Shown: positions 46,118 to 55,699 of the stretch, in pieces
How positions within the stretch are numbered: the first letter of the stretch is position 1
Layout: each line of letters opens with the position of its first letter
DNA from: Methylovulum sp.
Lineage (GTDB): Bacteria; Pseudomonadota; Gammaproteobacteria; Methylococcales; Methylomonadaceae
Direction: 5' to 3'
NCBI RefSeq assembly: GCF_028687615.1
Contig: NZ_JAQTZU010000007.1
Span: forward strand, 93,447 to 157,446
Length of the DNA stretch: 64,000 bases
Notes under the pieces: generated by a model
The model's input: the letters and a program-made list of their open reading frames with translations, nothing else
Databases searched by the model: none
What the model was told of the DNA's origin: nothing
Translations under genes and position numbers: made by a program

Positions 46118-47542
46118 ATGTCTTTGCAATCTTTCCGCGCGCTACAGATTTTCCGCACCAAGCATATTTCATACGATCTGCCTGAACATGGGCTGAAGCG
46201 TTGCCTTTCTTCCTGGGATTTGGCTTTTCTGGGCATAGGCGCGATTATCGGTACGGGCATTTTTGTGTTGACCGGGATTGCCGCCGCTACACAGTCCGGC
46301 CCTGCGATTGTTTTGTCATTTTTTATCGCCGGTTTTGCCTGTGCCTTTGCCGCCTTGTCTTATGCGGAACTGGCGGCTGCCGTGGGTGGTTGCGGCAGTG
46401 CTTATGGTTACAGCTATGCGGCTTTTGGTGAATTGGCGGCGTTTATCATCGGTTGGGATTTGTTGCTGGAATATGCCATTTCGGTAGCCGCCGTTGCCAA
46501 TGGCTGGTCGGGTTATCTCAACAACGCCTTGACCAATATGGGTTTTGGCCTACCAGACGTATTGACCAAAGCGCCGCAATTGGGCGGCATCATCAACCTG
46601 CCGGCGGCGGGGATTATTTTATTGCTGATGTGCGTGTTGATCATGGGGGTGAAACAGAGCGCCAAAGCGAACAATGCGATGGTCGCCGTCAAGCTGATCA
46701 CCATCCTTATCTTTATCTGCGTCGCCGCGTTTAACGTCAATCCCGACTTGTGGCATCCCTTCATGCCGTTCGGTTGGTTCCAAACCTTACCCGATGGCAA
46801 AACCACGGGCGTATTGGCGGGGGCGTCGCTGGTTTTTTTCGCTTATGTCGGCTTTGATGCCGTTTCAACCGCCACCGAAGAAGCGCAAAATCCACAACGG
46901 GACTTGCCGTTTGGCCTGATTGGTTCGCTGGCTTTTTGTACGTTCATTTATATTGTGGTTTCCGCTTTGTTGACCGGTGTCGTGCCCTATACTGATTTGA
47001 ACGTCTCTTCGCCCGTTGCCCATGCCCTGACTTTGCTGGGTTTTACTTGGGCGTCGGCATTAATTTCCACCGGCGTGATCGCCGGGTTGACCACCGTGAT
47101 GTTGGTGTTGTATTACGGTTTGACGCGGATTATTTACGCCATGTCGCGTGATGGTTTGCTATCACCGTTTTTTAGCCAAGTTCATGAGAAAACCCAAACG
47201 CCAGTGCGGGTGATCGTCCTTTGCGGTGTGCTCATTTCCTTGATTGCGGGCTTGATTCCCTTGGGTGAATTGGCTGAATTGGTCAATATCGGCACCTTGG
47301 CGGCGTTTGTGCTGGTTTGTTTTGGCGCGATTGTCTTGCGTATCACCCAACCGGATTTGCCGCGCCCGTTCCGCACCCCGTTCAGCCCCTTGCTGCCGGT
47401 GTTGGGCATGTTGTCCTGCGGGGCATTGATGGCATTTTTGCCAGCGATAACGTGGTTGCGTTTTGTGGTTTGGCTGGTGATTGGCCTGATCGTGTATTTC
47501 GTGTATTCCATCCATAACAGCAAATTGGCGAAAGCGTCTTGA
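46118..47542 (+). CDS. APC-family amino acid permease
   Basis: A 474-residue inner-membrane transporter with about 12 helices. GIGAIIGTGIFVLTG in helix 1 is the substrate-binding unwound region of the APC superfamily; YAELAAAVGGCGSAYGYSY, FFAYVGFDAVSTATEEAQNP and MSRDGLLSPFFSQVHEKTQT (in parts) match cationic amino acid type permeases. Substrate not certain. The MITE ends 35 bases before its ATG and may carry its promoter. Confidence 0.9.
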   Translation: MSLQSFRALQIFRTKHISYDLPEHGLKRCLSSWDLAFLGIGAIIGTGIFVLTGIAAATQSGPAIVLSFFIAGFACAFAALSYAELAAAVGGCGSAYGYSYAAFGELAAFIIGWDLLLEYAISVAAVANGWSGYLNNALTNMGFGLPDVLTKAPQLGGIINLPAAGIILLLMCVLIMGVKQSAKANNAMVAVKLITILIFICVAAFNVNPDLWHPFMPFGWFQTLPDGKTTGVLAGASLVFFAYVGFDAVSTATEEAQNPQRDLPFGLIGSLAFCTFIYIVVSALLTGVVPYTDLNVSSPVAHALTLLGFTWASALISTGVIAGLTTVMLVLYYGLTRIIYAMSRDGLLSPFFSQVHEKTQTPVRVIVLCGVLISLIAGLIPLGELAELVNIGTLAAFVLVCFGAIVLRITQPDLPRPFRTPFSPLLPVLGMLSCGALMAFLPAITWLRFVVWLVIGLIVYFVYSIHNSKLAKAS

Positions 47543-47599
47543 GCCACGTCTGGCGCGGTTTGCTATCATAGCCAGCTTTTACTTTTATCAGGAACATTT

Positions 47600-48103
47600 A
47601 TGCACAACCGCGTTGACCGTCAACAATTGCAAACTGATCTTAGGCTGCCGTGGCTGCTTGTGGCGGTTATGGCAGTGATGCTGTTAGTGTCAGTGACCAT
47701 TTGCCAAACCCAGGGTGAAAGCTTGCAATACGCCTTGCCGGACGCCTTGTCGGATTCCCGGCGTGAACTGATTAGGACGCTGCTGTACAGTGTCGCCATC
47801 GTAACCTTCCCTTTCACCAATTTGCTCCGGCATATCCAGTTGCGCTTGAACCAAACCATGCCGATAGGGCAGGTGGCTTACGATAAAGCCGCCAAAAACC
47901 GTTATCTAGTCACGGTATTGGTTTCCATGTCATTAATCCAAAGCCCTGGCATCTATGGTTTTGTCATGTTCCTGCTCGGCGACCAATTTAACACCTTAAC
48001 TATCTTCACCCTGATGTCCGTCTTGGGCTTGTATTTGTACCGCCCCAAACTGGACGAATATACACAAATCATGGACGCACTCGCCAATCAACATCATGAA
48101 TGA
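47600..48103 (+). CDS. Hypothetical membrane protein next to a GlcF-like gene
   Basis: A 167-residue protein with about four hydrophobic segments (LLVAVMAVMLLVSVTI, TLLYSVAIVTFPFTNLL, YLVTVLVSMSLIQSPGIYGF, FTLMSVLGLYLY). No family recognised. It overlaps the iron-sulfur protein gene by 8 bases, so they are translationally coupled; a membrane-anchoring partner role is possible (inference). Confidence 0.7.
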   Translation: MHNRVDRQQLQTDLRLPWLLVAVMAVMLLVSVTICQTQGESLQYALPDALSDSRRELIRTLLYSVAIVTFPFTNLLRHIQLRLNQTMPIGQVAYDKAAKNRYLVTVLVSMSLIQSPGIYGFVMFLLGDQFNTLTIFTLMSVLGLYLYRPKLDEYTQIMDALANQHHE

Positions 48104-49295
48104 TTTACTGAAAGACGCGGATCTATGCGTGAAGTGTGGCTTATGCTTGCCGCATTGCCCGACTTACACGCACACGCAGAACGAAAACGAATCACCACGC
48201 GGGCGTATCGCCTTGATCCAGGCATGGGCGGGGCAAAAATTGGCAAGCTCGGAAAAACTGGTCGAACATATCGATAATTGCCTGTTATGCCGGTCTTGTG
48301 AACGGGTGTGTCCGGCTGTCGTGCCATACAGCCGTTTGATCGACAATTTCCGCAACCAAATCCAAACAGGGCGCAAAAGCTCGGTGCGGGTGTCGCTGAT
48401 AAAAAAAGTCGCGCATAATCAAAACGCCAGGCGTTTGCTGCAAAAATCCTTGCGGTTTTATCAAACCAGCCATTTGCAATCCAGCGCACGCTGGTTGAAA
48501 CTGCCGCAATTATTGGGCTTCCAGCCAATTGAACGCCTGTTGCCTGAAACTAAGCAGCCCGCCGTGCTAGCAAACTTTTATCCGGCAAGCGGTGAAAAAC
48601 ACGGCAATGTCGGCCTGTTTGTTGGCTGCATGGGCGCATGGCTAGATCAAAAAACCATCCATGCCGCCATCCAGGTTTTGACCACTGTCGGTTGCGATGT
48701 GTATTTGCCCAAGCAACAGACTTGTTGCGGTGCCTTGGCTTTGCATGACGGCGACCAAACCATCGCCGCACAATTGGCGGAAGACAATGTCCGCAGTTTC
48801 GGCGGGCTGGAATTGGATGCAATCATCAGCATCGCCAGCGGTTGCGGTAGCCAGTTGCGTGAATACTCAAATAGTGGTTTTGCCGGTAAAGTCATGGACA
48901 TCAGCCAATTTTTAAGCCAATTCGCCAGTGATTTATCGAAACGGCTTAAGCCCTTGCCCAAAACCGTCTGTGTACACACGCCTTGTTCCTTAAAAAATGT
49001 CCTGCGTAGCGAGCAAAGCGTTTTCAAACTATTAGGGCAAATCCCTGGCCTCACCCTCGCCCCCTTGCCGGAAACCGTGCAATGCTGCGGTTCGGCGGGC
49101 AGTTATATGCTCGACCATCCCAAGATGGCGCAAACCTTGTTGAACGATGTGTTGGAGAGTGTTTTGCAAAAGCAGCCGGACATCTTGGTCAGTTCCAATA
49201 TGGGTTGTGCTTTGCATATCGCGGCAGGATTGCGGGAGCGGGGAATTAAACTGGACGTGGTGCATCCGGTGGTGTTGGTTGCCGGGCAGTTATGA
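48096..49295 (+). CDS. GlcF-like (Fe-S)-binding oxidoreductase subunit
   Basis: A 399-residue iron-sulfur protein. N-terminal two [4Fe-4S] ferredoxin motifs CVKCGLCLPHCP and CLLCRSCERVCP; two CCG domains follow (FVGCMGAWLDQ with QQTCCGALALHDG; HTPCSLKN with VQCCGSAGSYML). This is the build of the glycolate oxidase iron-sulfur subunit GlcF and related lactate oxidases. The flavin subunits GlcD/GlcE are not adjacent, so it must work with partners elsewhere or a different dehydrogenase. Confidence 0.88.
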   Translation: MNDLLKDADLCVKCGLCLPHCPTYTHTQNENESPRGRIALIQAWAGQKLASSEKLVEHIDNCLLCRSCERVCPAVVPYSRLIDNFRNQIQTGRKSSVRVSLIKKVAHNQNARRLLQKSLRFYQTSHLQSSARWLKLPQLLGFQPIERLLPETKQPAVLANFYPASGEKHGNVGLFVGCMGAWLDQKTIHAAIQVLTTVGCDVYLPKQQTCCGALALHDGDQTIAAQLAEDNVRSFGGLELDAIISIASGCGSQLREYSNSGFAGKVMDISQFLSQFASDLSKRLKPLPKTVCVHTPCSLKNVLRSEQSVFKLLGQIPGLTLAPLPETVQCCGSAGSYMLDHPKMAQTLLNDVLESVLQKQPDILVSSNMGCALHIAAGLRERGIKLDVVHPVVLVAGQL

Positions 49296-49481
49296 GTTGA
49301 GCTATGTAAGGAATGTGCATGGAATAAATTCGCGGATCAAGACCTGCCAGGTTTTTTGTGCCCCAGAGATACAGCGTACCCTACTTAAAAAAACCGAAAA
49401 CGTGATGGAAAAATTAATAATAACTGCGGTTAAGTTATGAACGGCTACCTACTACTTCTACTCCGCCTTGGATTGTGACCC

Positions 49482-51398
49482 GTGTCCATCAAACCACCCC
49501 CAGCATCTGAACATAGCGCCCGGAATCCCCGTAAATTAATGTCTCGTCTGGTCATGGCGGGTGTCATTGTCCTGATGATTATTGGCTTGGCGGTCTGGTG
49601 GAAGCGTTCGTTTATGATGCAGTTGGCATTGCAGCAATTTCTCGACCGGACGGCTTTGTTATCGCCGAAAATTTCGGGTTTCCAGTTGGGTTTTACCCAG
49701 GCTGGACTGTCAGAAATGGAATTCGGCATTGAGACGGGGGCAGGGTTGTTGGTTGCCAGGCTGGAAGATGTAAAGATTGGCTACCACTTCAATGTCTATG
49801 ACTTCAGTGTTCCCAAAGTAAAGGCTATTTCCGTGGGCCATGCACGGCTGAGGTTGGCATTCCCGTCGGCTGGAAAGCCTGCCGCTAAAGGCGGTAACGG
49901 GTCTGGTGCAATGGTTTTTCCGCTCGACCAATTGACCATCGAAAACCTCGATTTTGAAGCCAGCACCGCATTGGGTTTGACCCGCTTTGCCGGAAGTGCA
50001 CAAATCAAGCGCGGAACAGCGGAGGTGATCGAAGCAAAATTTGAAGATGCCAAACAATCCATCCAAATTGAACTGGAATCCGGTTTCCGCACCGCCAAGG
50101 TAGTTGTCGAACAACCACCGGGCGGCAAGGTTTTTGAGTTAATTACCGAACAGTTGGATCAACCCGTCCAGCAAGCCAGGGTACATGCCGGCGTTGGCGC
50201 ACTCGTCCAATGGTTGGGCACAAGTTCCCTGCTACCGGAGACTTTGCAAGCGGCAATAACAACATCGGTTAAACCCTGGATAATGCCCAACATAGCGATG
50301 ATGCAACTGGATTTTAACGGCAGGGCATCTGACCATTTCGGTATTGTGCAAGGTAAGGCATTCCTGTCCCGGGACAACCGCTATCTCGCCAACACGGACT
50401 TGTCGATGGCTAAATCCGGTGCAGTTGTTGTCGATGGGCGACTGGATATGGCTGCTACGGAAGTGCTCGAATTGGTGCAGCCGTGGTTGCCCGAAATGAC
50501 CCGTGAGTGGCATCTTTCCAGCGGACAAATCCAGGGCGTGATCAAGTTGCGCTGGCAAACTGGGCGCATCGTTTCAGGGGCGGCGCACTTCAAAGCTTTT
50601 GATGTGGCTTTGGCAACGGGTTCGGTGCAAATTGAAAATGGCACTATCAATGTCGATAGTGATGACCTTGCCAGCCGTTCCGTGGCTTTGTTTGCGGATG
50701 TCCCCAGCCTTGCCATCGGCAAGGGGATGACCGCCCGCAATCTGATTGCCAAAGTACGCTATTCGGGGCACGAATTGACGGTGGAACAAGGTATGCTGTC
50801 GATTTATGATGGTCTTGTGGAGGTGTTGCCAGCTACGGTCAATGTCGGTCAACGTCCGGTATTGTTGACGTTGCGGGTGAGGAACGTCGATTTGTCGCAA
50901 TTGTTGTCCAGCCTTCACTACAAAGATTTGACCGCCACGGGCACGGTCAATGGGGAACTGCCGTTAAAACTCGGCGTGGATTCCATTGAATTGCTGGCCG
51001 GCTCATTGAACGGAACGCGCCCCGGCGTGTTACGCTACCAAGGGCCGGTTGCCGATAAGGAAAATCTGGCTTTTAGGGCTTTGCGCAATCTGGAGTACCA
51101 TAGTTTGCAGGCCAAGGTAAATTATCGGCCCAATGGCGACTATCATCTGGGTTTACGCATGGAGGGCGGCAATCCTGAAGTGTTATCAGGGCATCCGCTC
51201 GCATTCAACCTGAACCTTAGCGGGCATTTGCCGGAGCTTCTACAAAGAGGCTTTATGGCAGGCGATTTCGAGCGGGTCATTTTGGAAGAGGCGAAACCTA
51301 AGCCGGCCAAGACTAAAAAATCAGCAAAACCGCTGCTGAACCCCCCGGTCGGGGAACAACAACCTAAGCCGCCGCCAGCGGATCGGAGAAGTCAATGA
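49482..51398 (+). CDS. ydbH: AsmA-like envelope protein YdbH
   Basis: A 638-residue inner-membrane-anchored periplasmic protein. One N-terminal helix at about 22-40, then a long beta-rich AsmA-like bridge domain; the C-terminal region LLTLRVRNVDLSQLLSSLHY, GELPLKLGVDSIELLAGSLN, and NLEYHSLQAKVNYRPNGDYH matches the YdbH signature. The YdbH/TamB/YhdP group moves phospholipids between the membranes. GTG start; downstream ynbE overlaps by 4 bases. A short Pro/Lys-rich tail ends the protein. Confidence 0.88.
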   Translation: MSIKPPPASEHSARNPRKLMSRLVMAGVIVLMIIGLAVWWKRSFMMQLALQQFLDRTALLSPKISGFQLGFTQAGLSEMEFGIETGAGLLVARLEDVKIGYHFNVYDFSVPKVKAISVGHARLRLAFPSAGKPAAKGGNGSGAMVFPLDQLTIENLDFEASTALGLTRFAGSAQIKRGTAEVIEAKFEDAKQSIQIELESGFRTAKVVVEQPPGGKVFELITEQLDQPVQQARVHAGVGALVQWLGTSSLLPETLQAAITTSVKPWIMPNIAMMQLDFNGRASDHFGIVQGKAFLSRDNRYLANTDLSMAKSGAVVVDGRLDMAATEVLELVQPWLPEMTREWHLSSGQIQGVIKLRWQTGRIVSGAAHFKAFDVALATGSVQIENGTINVDSDDLASRSVALFADVPSLAIGKGMTARNLIAKVRYSGHELTVEQGMLSIYDGLVEVLPATVNVGQRPVLLTLRVRNVDLSQLLSSLHYKDLTATGTVNGELPLKLGVDSIELLAGSLNGTRPGVLRYQGPVADKENLAFRALRNLEYHSLQAKVNYRPNGDYHLGLRMEGGNPEVLSGHPLAFNLNLSGHLPELLQRGFMAGDFERVILEEAKPKPAKTKKSAKPLLNPPVGEQQPKPPPADRRSQ

Positions 51399-51592
51399 AC
51401 TGCAATGCAATAAAGTGTACAGGCATCTTATGGAGTGTTTGTTACCTGTCAGGATGTACGCCATCCGTCAGGTTTGAAGCACCGGAGAAACCCATTGAGA
51501 TTAATATGAACATAAAAATCGATCACGAGATCCGCTTGAAAGTGGAAAAAGACGTGGATGAACTGATTTCCAACAAGAAAGGGCTGTTTTAG
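51395..51592 (+). CDS. ynbE: YnbE-family lipoprotein
   Basis: A 65-residue outer-membrane lipoprotein with lipobox LSGC (Cys21) and the short conserved remainder FEAPEKPIEINMNIKIDHEI. YnbE pairs with YdbH to complete the lipid bridge to the outer membrane. Its ATG overlaps the ydbH stop by 4 bases; ydbL follows after 9 bases. Confidence 0.9.
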   Translation: MNCNAIKCTGILWSVCYLSGCTPSVRFEAPEKPIEINMNIKIDHEIRLKVEKDVDELISNKKGLF

Positions 51593-51601
51593 GAGAGATT
51601 G

Positions 51602-51943
51602 ATGAACAACAAAAAGTTGATGGGGTTTCTGGCCCCGCTGTTTCTAGGCTTAATACTGGTCTCTATGGATGTCCTTGCGGTCGATCTGGCCCAGGCTAAA
51701 TCCTCTGGTATAGTGGGCGAGCAGATGAACGGTTACTTGGGGCTGGTTAATCCTGACGCGCCTGCCGATGTAAAGGTGCTGGTACAAGACATCAATGCCC
51801 AACGGCAGGCGGAATACCAGCGCATAGCCGCCAAAAATGGCGCATCTGTGGAAGATGTCGCACGGCTCACCGCGCAAAAAGTCATAGGACAGACGCCGTC
51901 AGGGCAATATGTGCAGACCACTTCCGGTTGGCAGAGGCGTTGA
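51602..51943 (+). CDS. ydbL: YdbL-family periplasmic protein (DUF1318)
   Basis: A 113-residue secreted protein: signal peptide ending near VLA (residue 26), then LAQAKSSGIVGEQMNGYLGL and AARLTAQKV-like helices of DUF1318, ending QYVQTTSGWQRR. YdbL is proposed to act as chaperone for the YdbH-YnbE interaction. The ATG with GGAGAG upstream is preferred to the TTG three bases before it. Last gene of the ydbH-ynbE-ydbL operon. Confidence 0.9.
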   Translation: MNNKKLMGFLAPLFLGLILVSMDVLAVDLAQAKSSGIVGEQMNGYLGLVNPDAPADVKVLVQDINAQRQAEYQRIAAKNGASVEDVARLTAQKVIGQTPSGQYVQTTSGWQRR

Positions 51944-52133
51944 TTTTGTCCGCGCGGTTGGAGCGCAAACTTCCAGTCCGCCTAGTGTGGTCAGGATGAC
52001 CGCGATTCAAACCCAAACCTGATAAGCACAGACTCGGGGTCGAAACTAAAAATCATGGTAAACAAACCTTTTTCGTTTTTTTTCGCGCCTTTAAAACACG
52101 TTCTAAGTCTCAGCTACTAAACCAAGGTCCCCC

Positions 52134-54476
52134 ATGCGCAACTTACTGCTATTTTCCCTGTTATTGTTGCTGGCAAGTTGTGCAGCTTATACCCGCCACC
52201 TACTCGACCAACAATACGGCGTTGCCGATCCCGCCCGTTTCGACCATCCCATCACCAGCCTTACCACCGTCAGCTACCGACGTGATGTCAAACCCATCAC
52301 CGATAGCCGTTGCGCGGTCTGCCACGGCTGTTTCGACGCGCCTTGCCAATTGCAAATGGGCAGTTACGAAGGCATCACCCGTGGCGCGAGTAAAGAAAAA
52401 ATTTATGATGAAGTAAGATTGTCGATGATGACACCGACACGGCTGTTTACCGATGCCCAGGACAACAGCCAATGGCGGCTAAAAGGCTTTGGCCCGGTAC
52501 TTAATGAACGCAACGACGATCCGGCCACGAATCGGGAAGCCAGTGTCATGGCGAAAATGTTGCAACTGAAAAAGCAGCATCTTTTCCCGAAAGCAGGCTT
52601 ACTGCCCGCCGAGCATTTCGATTTTGACTTGTACCGGGACGAATCCTGTCCGGTGCTGGAAGAATTTGCCGATTACGCCGAAGACCATCCAGAATGGGGG
52701 ATGCCTTATGGTTTGCCCGCACTGACCAACAAGGAACAGCAAACCTTGGTGCGTTGGCTGGAAGCGGGTGCGCCTATTGAAAAACCTCAGCCCCTGGCAA
52801 AAAAACAACGTGATCGCGCCCTTAAATGGGAAGTGTTTTTAAACGGCGATAGCCTCAAAGCGCAATTGATGGGCCGTTATATTTACGAACACTGGTTCCT
52901 CGCGCATTTATATTTCGATGAGCTGCCAGAACACAATTTTTTTGAACTGGTGCGTTCGAAAACGCCGCCAGGCCAACCCATCCAATTGATTAACTCACGA
53001 CGACCGTTTGCCAATCCGCAAGTGGCACAGGTTTACTACCGTCTGCGTCCGGTGCGGGGTACGATTTTGGCAAAAACCCACATGCCTTACGCGCTGAATG
53101 ATGCCAGGATGCAGCGTATCAAAAGCTGGTTTCTTGACGCACCTTACGAAGTCACGCACTTGCCCTCCTATCAACCGGAAGTCGCCACTAATCCGTTTGT
53201 CGCCTTTGAACAAATCCCGGTGCGTTCGCGTTATCGGCTGATGCTCGATGAGGCCCAATTCACCGTGATGGGGTTTATCAAAGGCCCGGTTTGCCGTGGG
53301 CAAGTGGCGATCAATGTCATCAATGATTATTTCTGGATAGGTTTTGTCCATCCCGACCATCCGGCTCAAGAAAGCCAAAATTTTTTGGCGAGCGCACTCA
53401 AGCAAGTTGACCTGCCGATTAGCGACCAGGATTTGACCAGTTTGTTGAAATGGCAATCGTTCGCGGATCAAGAGACACGCTATCTCCGTGCCAAAAGTCA
53501 ATTGTTAAATAAAGTGCTGGTCGGGCAAAACCTGCCCAATCTTTCCCTGTTATGGGATGGTGACGGCAACAACCAAAATGCCGCGCTGACCGTGTTTAGA
53601 AATTTCGACAATGCCAGCATCGTCCACGGTTTGGTGGGCGAACAGCCACAAACCGCGATGATTCTCGGCTACCCCTTGCTGGAGCGCATCCATTACTTGC
53701 TGGTGGCGGGTTTTGATGTCTTCGGCACGACCGCCCATCAATTGCAAGCCCGCTTGTACATGGATTTTTTGCGCATGGAAGGCGAACAAAATGTCCTCGC
53801 ATTTTTGCCGATGTCAATGCGGGAGACGGTACAGAATAAATGGTACCGCAATGCCCCCGATACCGTGTTTGAGCATTTGCACGATAGCCAGCGTTTGTAT
53901 TTTCAAAACACGGGCATCCTCTATAAAACCCAAGACCCGTGGCTTGAATTTACCGGACTGTGGAAACAGCATCTCAAACCCGTGCTGGATAACCGTTACG
54001 AATTGACGGAAACATCGTTGCCAGACGCATTGGGTTTGCTAAAACAGCTCGCCAGTCTTAAAGGCAAAGCCGTTTCGTACCTGCCTGAAACCGTGTTCAT
54101 CACCCTCATCGACACGCAACAACAAAGCCACCACTTCACCTTGTTACGCAATAGTGCGCACAGCAATGTATCTGAATTATTCAAAGAAGAAGACCGCCGT
54201 TTGTTGGACGAAGATACCTTAACGCTAGTGCCAGGTTTTCTGGGAGCTTACCCGAACGCGTTTTATCGCTTGGGTGTTTATCAATTGCCAATGTTTATCG
54301 AGACGGTGAAAAAGCTAAATTCCAAAGCGGCTTATACCGATTTGAGCGCACGGTTTGCAATTAGGCGGACGAACCCGCAATTTTGGGCGCATACCGACAC
54401 GCTACATGCGGCGTATCGCAAGAAGTTTCCGATTGAGGCGGGGTTGTTTGATTTGAATCGGTTTGAGAATAGGTAA
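52134..54476 (+). CDS. cti: Fatty acid cis/trans isomerase
   Basis: A 780-residue periplasmic cytochrome c-type enzyme that turns cis-unsaturated membrane fatty acids into trans without energy, a solvent and heat stress response. N-terminal signal with a lipobox-like LASC16; heme c motif CAVCH at 60-64; conserved PTRLFTDAQDNSQWRLKGF and GMPYGLP, MGRYIYEHWFLAHLYFDEL, and KTHMPYALNDARMQRIKSWF. Length matches the family. Preceded by a 190-base gap and followed by an accessory region. Confidence 0.93.
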   Translation: MRNLLLFSLLLLLASCAAYTRHLLDQQYGVADPARFDHPITSLTTVSYRRDVKPITDSRCAVCHGCFDAPCQLQMGSYEGITRGASKEKIYDEVRLSMMTPTRLFTDAQDNSQWRLKGFGPVLNERNDDPATNREASVMAKMLQLKKQHLFPKAGLLPAEHFDFDLYRDESCPVLEEFADYAEDHPEWGMPYGLPALTNKEQQTLVRWLEAGAPIEKPQPLAKKQRDRALKWEVFLNGDSLKAQLMGRYIYEHWFLAHLYFDELPEHNFFELVRSKTPPGQPIQLINSRRPFANPQVAQVYYRLRPVRGTILAKTHMPYALNDARMQRIKSWFLDAPYEVTHLPSYQPEVATNPFVAFEQIPVRSRYRLMLDEAQFTVMGFIKGPVCRGQVAINVINDYFWIGFVHPDHPAQESQNFLASALKQVDLPISDQDLTSLLKWQSFADQETRYLRAKSQLLNKVLVGQNLPNLSLLWDGDGNNQNAALTVFRNFDNASIVHGLVGEQPQTAMILGYPLLERIHYLLVAGFDVFGTTAHQLQARLYMDFLRMEGEQNVLAFLPMSMRETVQNKWYRNAPDTVFEHLHDSQRLYFQNTGILYKTQDPWLEFTGLWKQHLKPVLDNRYELTETSLPDALGLLKQLASLKGKAVSYLPETVFITLIDTQQQSHHFTLLRNSAHSNVSELFKEEDRRLLDEDTLTLVPGFLGAYPNAFYRLGVYQLPMFIETVKKLNSKAAYTDLSARFAIRRTNPQFWAHTDTLHAAYRKKFPIEAGLFDLNRFENR

Positions 54477-54726
54477 GTCTTTGCATTTTGCATGGCAAAG
54501 TGGATTGCTGCAACATGCCGTTTGAAGGCAGTTGGATTGATTATTTGAACCTGGGCTTCCAATCCTGGGAATTGACTGACACCTCCGTTCAAGCCTATTC
54601 CGTCGCCGAATACGGGTCAGAAGCAGTGGCCAATGGGACACTAACAATGCCCAGCCGTATTCTGTGGCATCAAAATATTCCCTAACAGTAATATTGTTTT
54701 GTGAAAGTTAAGTTATTCTATAAAAT

Positions 54727-54742
54727 ATTACTTATCGGTAAT
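54727..54742. promoter_or_regulatory. Palindromic operator candidate before the HipB-like gene
   Basis: ATTAC-ttatcg-GTAAT, 17 bases upstream of the HipB-like ATG and just downstream of an AT-rich -10-like TATAAAAT. The position fits autoregulation by the antitoxin complex. Prediction from symmetry only. Confidence 0.4.
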
Positions 54743-54758
54743 AATCGTAGGCATTAAC

Positions 54759-55004
54759 ATGGATTCAGATAATAAAATACCTTACGGGAAGGTCTCAACG
54801 GCGGAAGAATTAGGGGCGCTGATACGCCGTCATCGTAAAAGCCAACAGGTACGCATTAACGACGTGTCTGAAATTTCCATGCTGGGCGAACGGTTTATTG
54901 GCGAATGTGAACGCGGCAAAGCCACCTGCCAAATTGGCAAAATATTCAAATTATTGGCCTGCCTTGGGCTTGAAATACGCGTGGTGCCGAGGGGCGGCAA
55001 GTAA
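54759..55004 (+). CDS. HipB-like helix-turn-helix antitoxin/regulator
   Basis: An 81-residue Xre-type DNA-binding protein. STAEELGALIRRHRKSQQVR, the recognition region DVSEISMLGERFIGECERGK and KIFKLLACLGLEIRVVP with a basic end match HipB-type antitoxins. Its stop overlaps the next ATG by one base, so it is tightly coupled to the HipA-N/Phd gene. It probably represses the operon through the ATTAC/GTAAT palindrome upstream. Confidence 0.85.
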   Translation: MDSDNKIPYGKVSTAEELGALIRRHRKSQQVRINDVSEISMLGERFIGECERGKATCQIGKIFKLLACLGLEIRVVPRGGK

Positions 55005-55522
55005 TGGATGATGAGCTGAATGTATGGTTTGAAGATCAGTTAGTCGGCTATTTATGGCGGAATAGCTTTAATATCATGGCCTTCCGCTATGCAGAAGAAT
55101 GGCTTGCCAGCGGTTTTCCCCTATCTATCAGCTTGCCGTTGCAAAATGCAGCCTTTTCAGCCCAAGCATTCATTGCCCATCGTTTTTTTGCCCATTTGTT
55201 ACCGGAAGGGCAGGCGCGGGAACGGCTTGCGTTAAGCATCGGCCAGCAGAAGAATCCTGATAATATGGGCATCACAACCGTTTCTAGCAGGGAATTTAAC
55301 CAAGATGCGAGCAGGGTAAAACGGGCTGTCGTGAATGGGCCTGTCTTTATTACCGACCGGGGTCATCCGTCGCATGTTTTAATGACCATTGAAGACTATC
55401 AAAAAATCACGGGCAAGCAGGAAAGCATTGTCGAGCTACTGGCAATGCCGGACGCTGCCGACATTGATTTTGAACCGCCACGCTTAAATAAAGGGCTTCA
55501 TCTGCCAGCGGACTTGTCTTAA
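55004..55522 (+). CDS. Composite protein: HipA N-terminal (HipS-like) domain + Phd/YefM antitoxin
   Basis: A 172-residue fusion. Residues 1-87 (LNVWFEDQLVGYLWRNSFNI, FPLSISLPLQ, HRFFAHLLPEGQARERLALS) are the N-terminal subdomain of HipA, comparable with HipS of split HipBST systems; the kinase body is absent. Residues 90-172 are a complete Phd/YefM antitoxin (TTVSSREFNQDASRVKRAVV, PSHVLMTIEDYQKITG, then the toxin-binding tail). ATG 55264 could also start the Phd part alone. Immediately downstream lies a PIN toxin gene. It may be a deletion fusion of hipA with a phd-vapC pair, or a working composite antitoxin. Confidence 0.8.
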   Translation: MDDELNVWFEDQLVGYLWRNSFNIMAFRYAEEWLASGFPLSISLPLQNAAFSAQAFIAHRFFAHLLPEGQARERLALSIGQQKNPDNMGITTVSSREFNQDASRVKRAVVNGPVFITDRGHPSHVLMTIEDYQKITGKQESIVELLAMPDAADIDFEPPRLNKGLHLPADLS

Positions 55523-55532
55523 TGGTCATGTA

Positions 55533-55696
55533 TTAATTGTTTCATAAGTGCTTGCACTGGAAATGGTCTGTGTTCGCTAAATTTTTTGGCAAGCACTTAT
55601 GAAACACACATAACTTATTGAATGGGTATTACAATCCCATAAGTTCTTGCTAACAGTACCATCAACATACTGTGCAAGAACTTATGGGAAAATTAA
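55533..55696. mobile_element. Composite MITE inserted in the vapC start region, with TA duplication
   Basis: A 164-bp element flanked by TA on each side (55531-55532 and 55697-55698). Its ends TTAATTGTTTCATAAG and the inverted TTAATTTTCCCATAAG form terminal inverted repeats. Inside are two hairpins, GTTTCATAAGTGCTTGC/GCAAGCACTTATGAAAC and CCCATAAGTTCTTGC/GCAAGAACTTATGGG. No coding capacity. TA duplication and TTAA ends point to mobilisation by an IS630/Tc1-type transposase (inference). Removing it joins ATGGTCATGTA to CTTGCTGGAC. Confidence 0.85.
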
Positions 55697-55699
55697 TAC

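Noticed and set aside
54488-54685. A 65-codon plus-strand frame between cti and the HipB-like gene (MPFEGSWIDYLNLGFQSWEL inside it)
   Set aside because: No ribosome site or recognised family; composition is ambiguous. It could be a gene remnant but cannot be supported.
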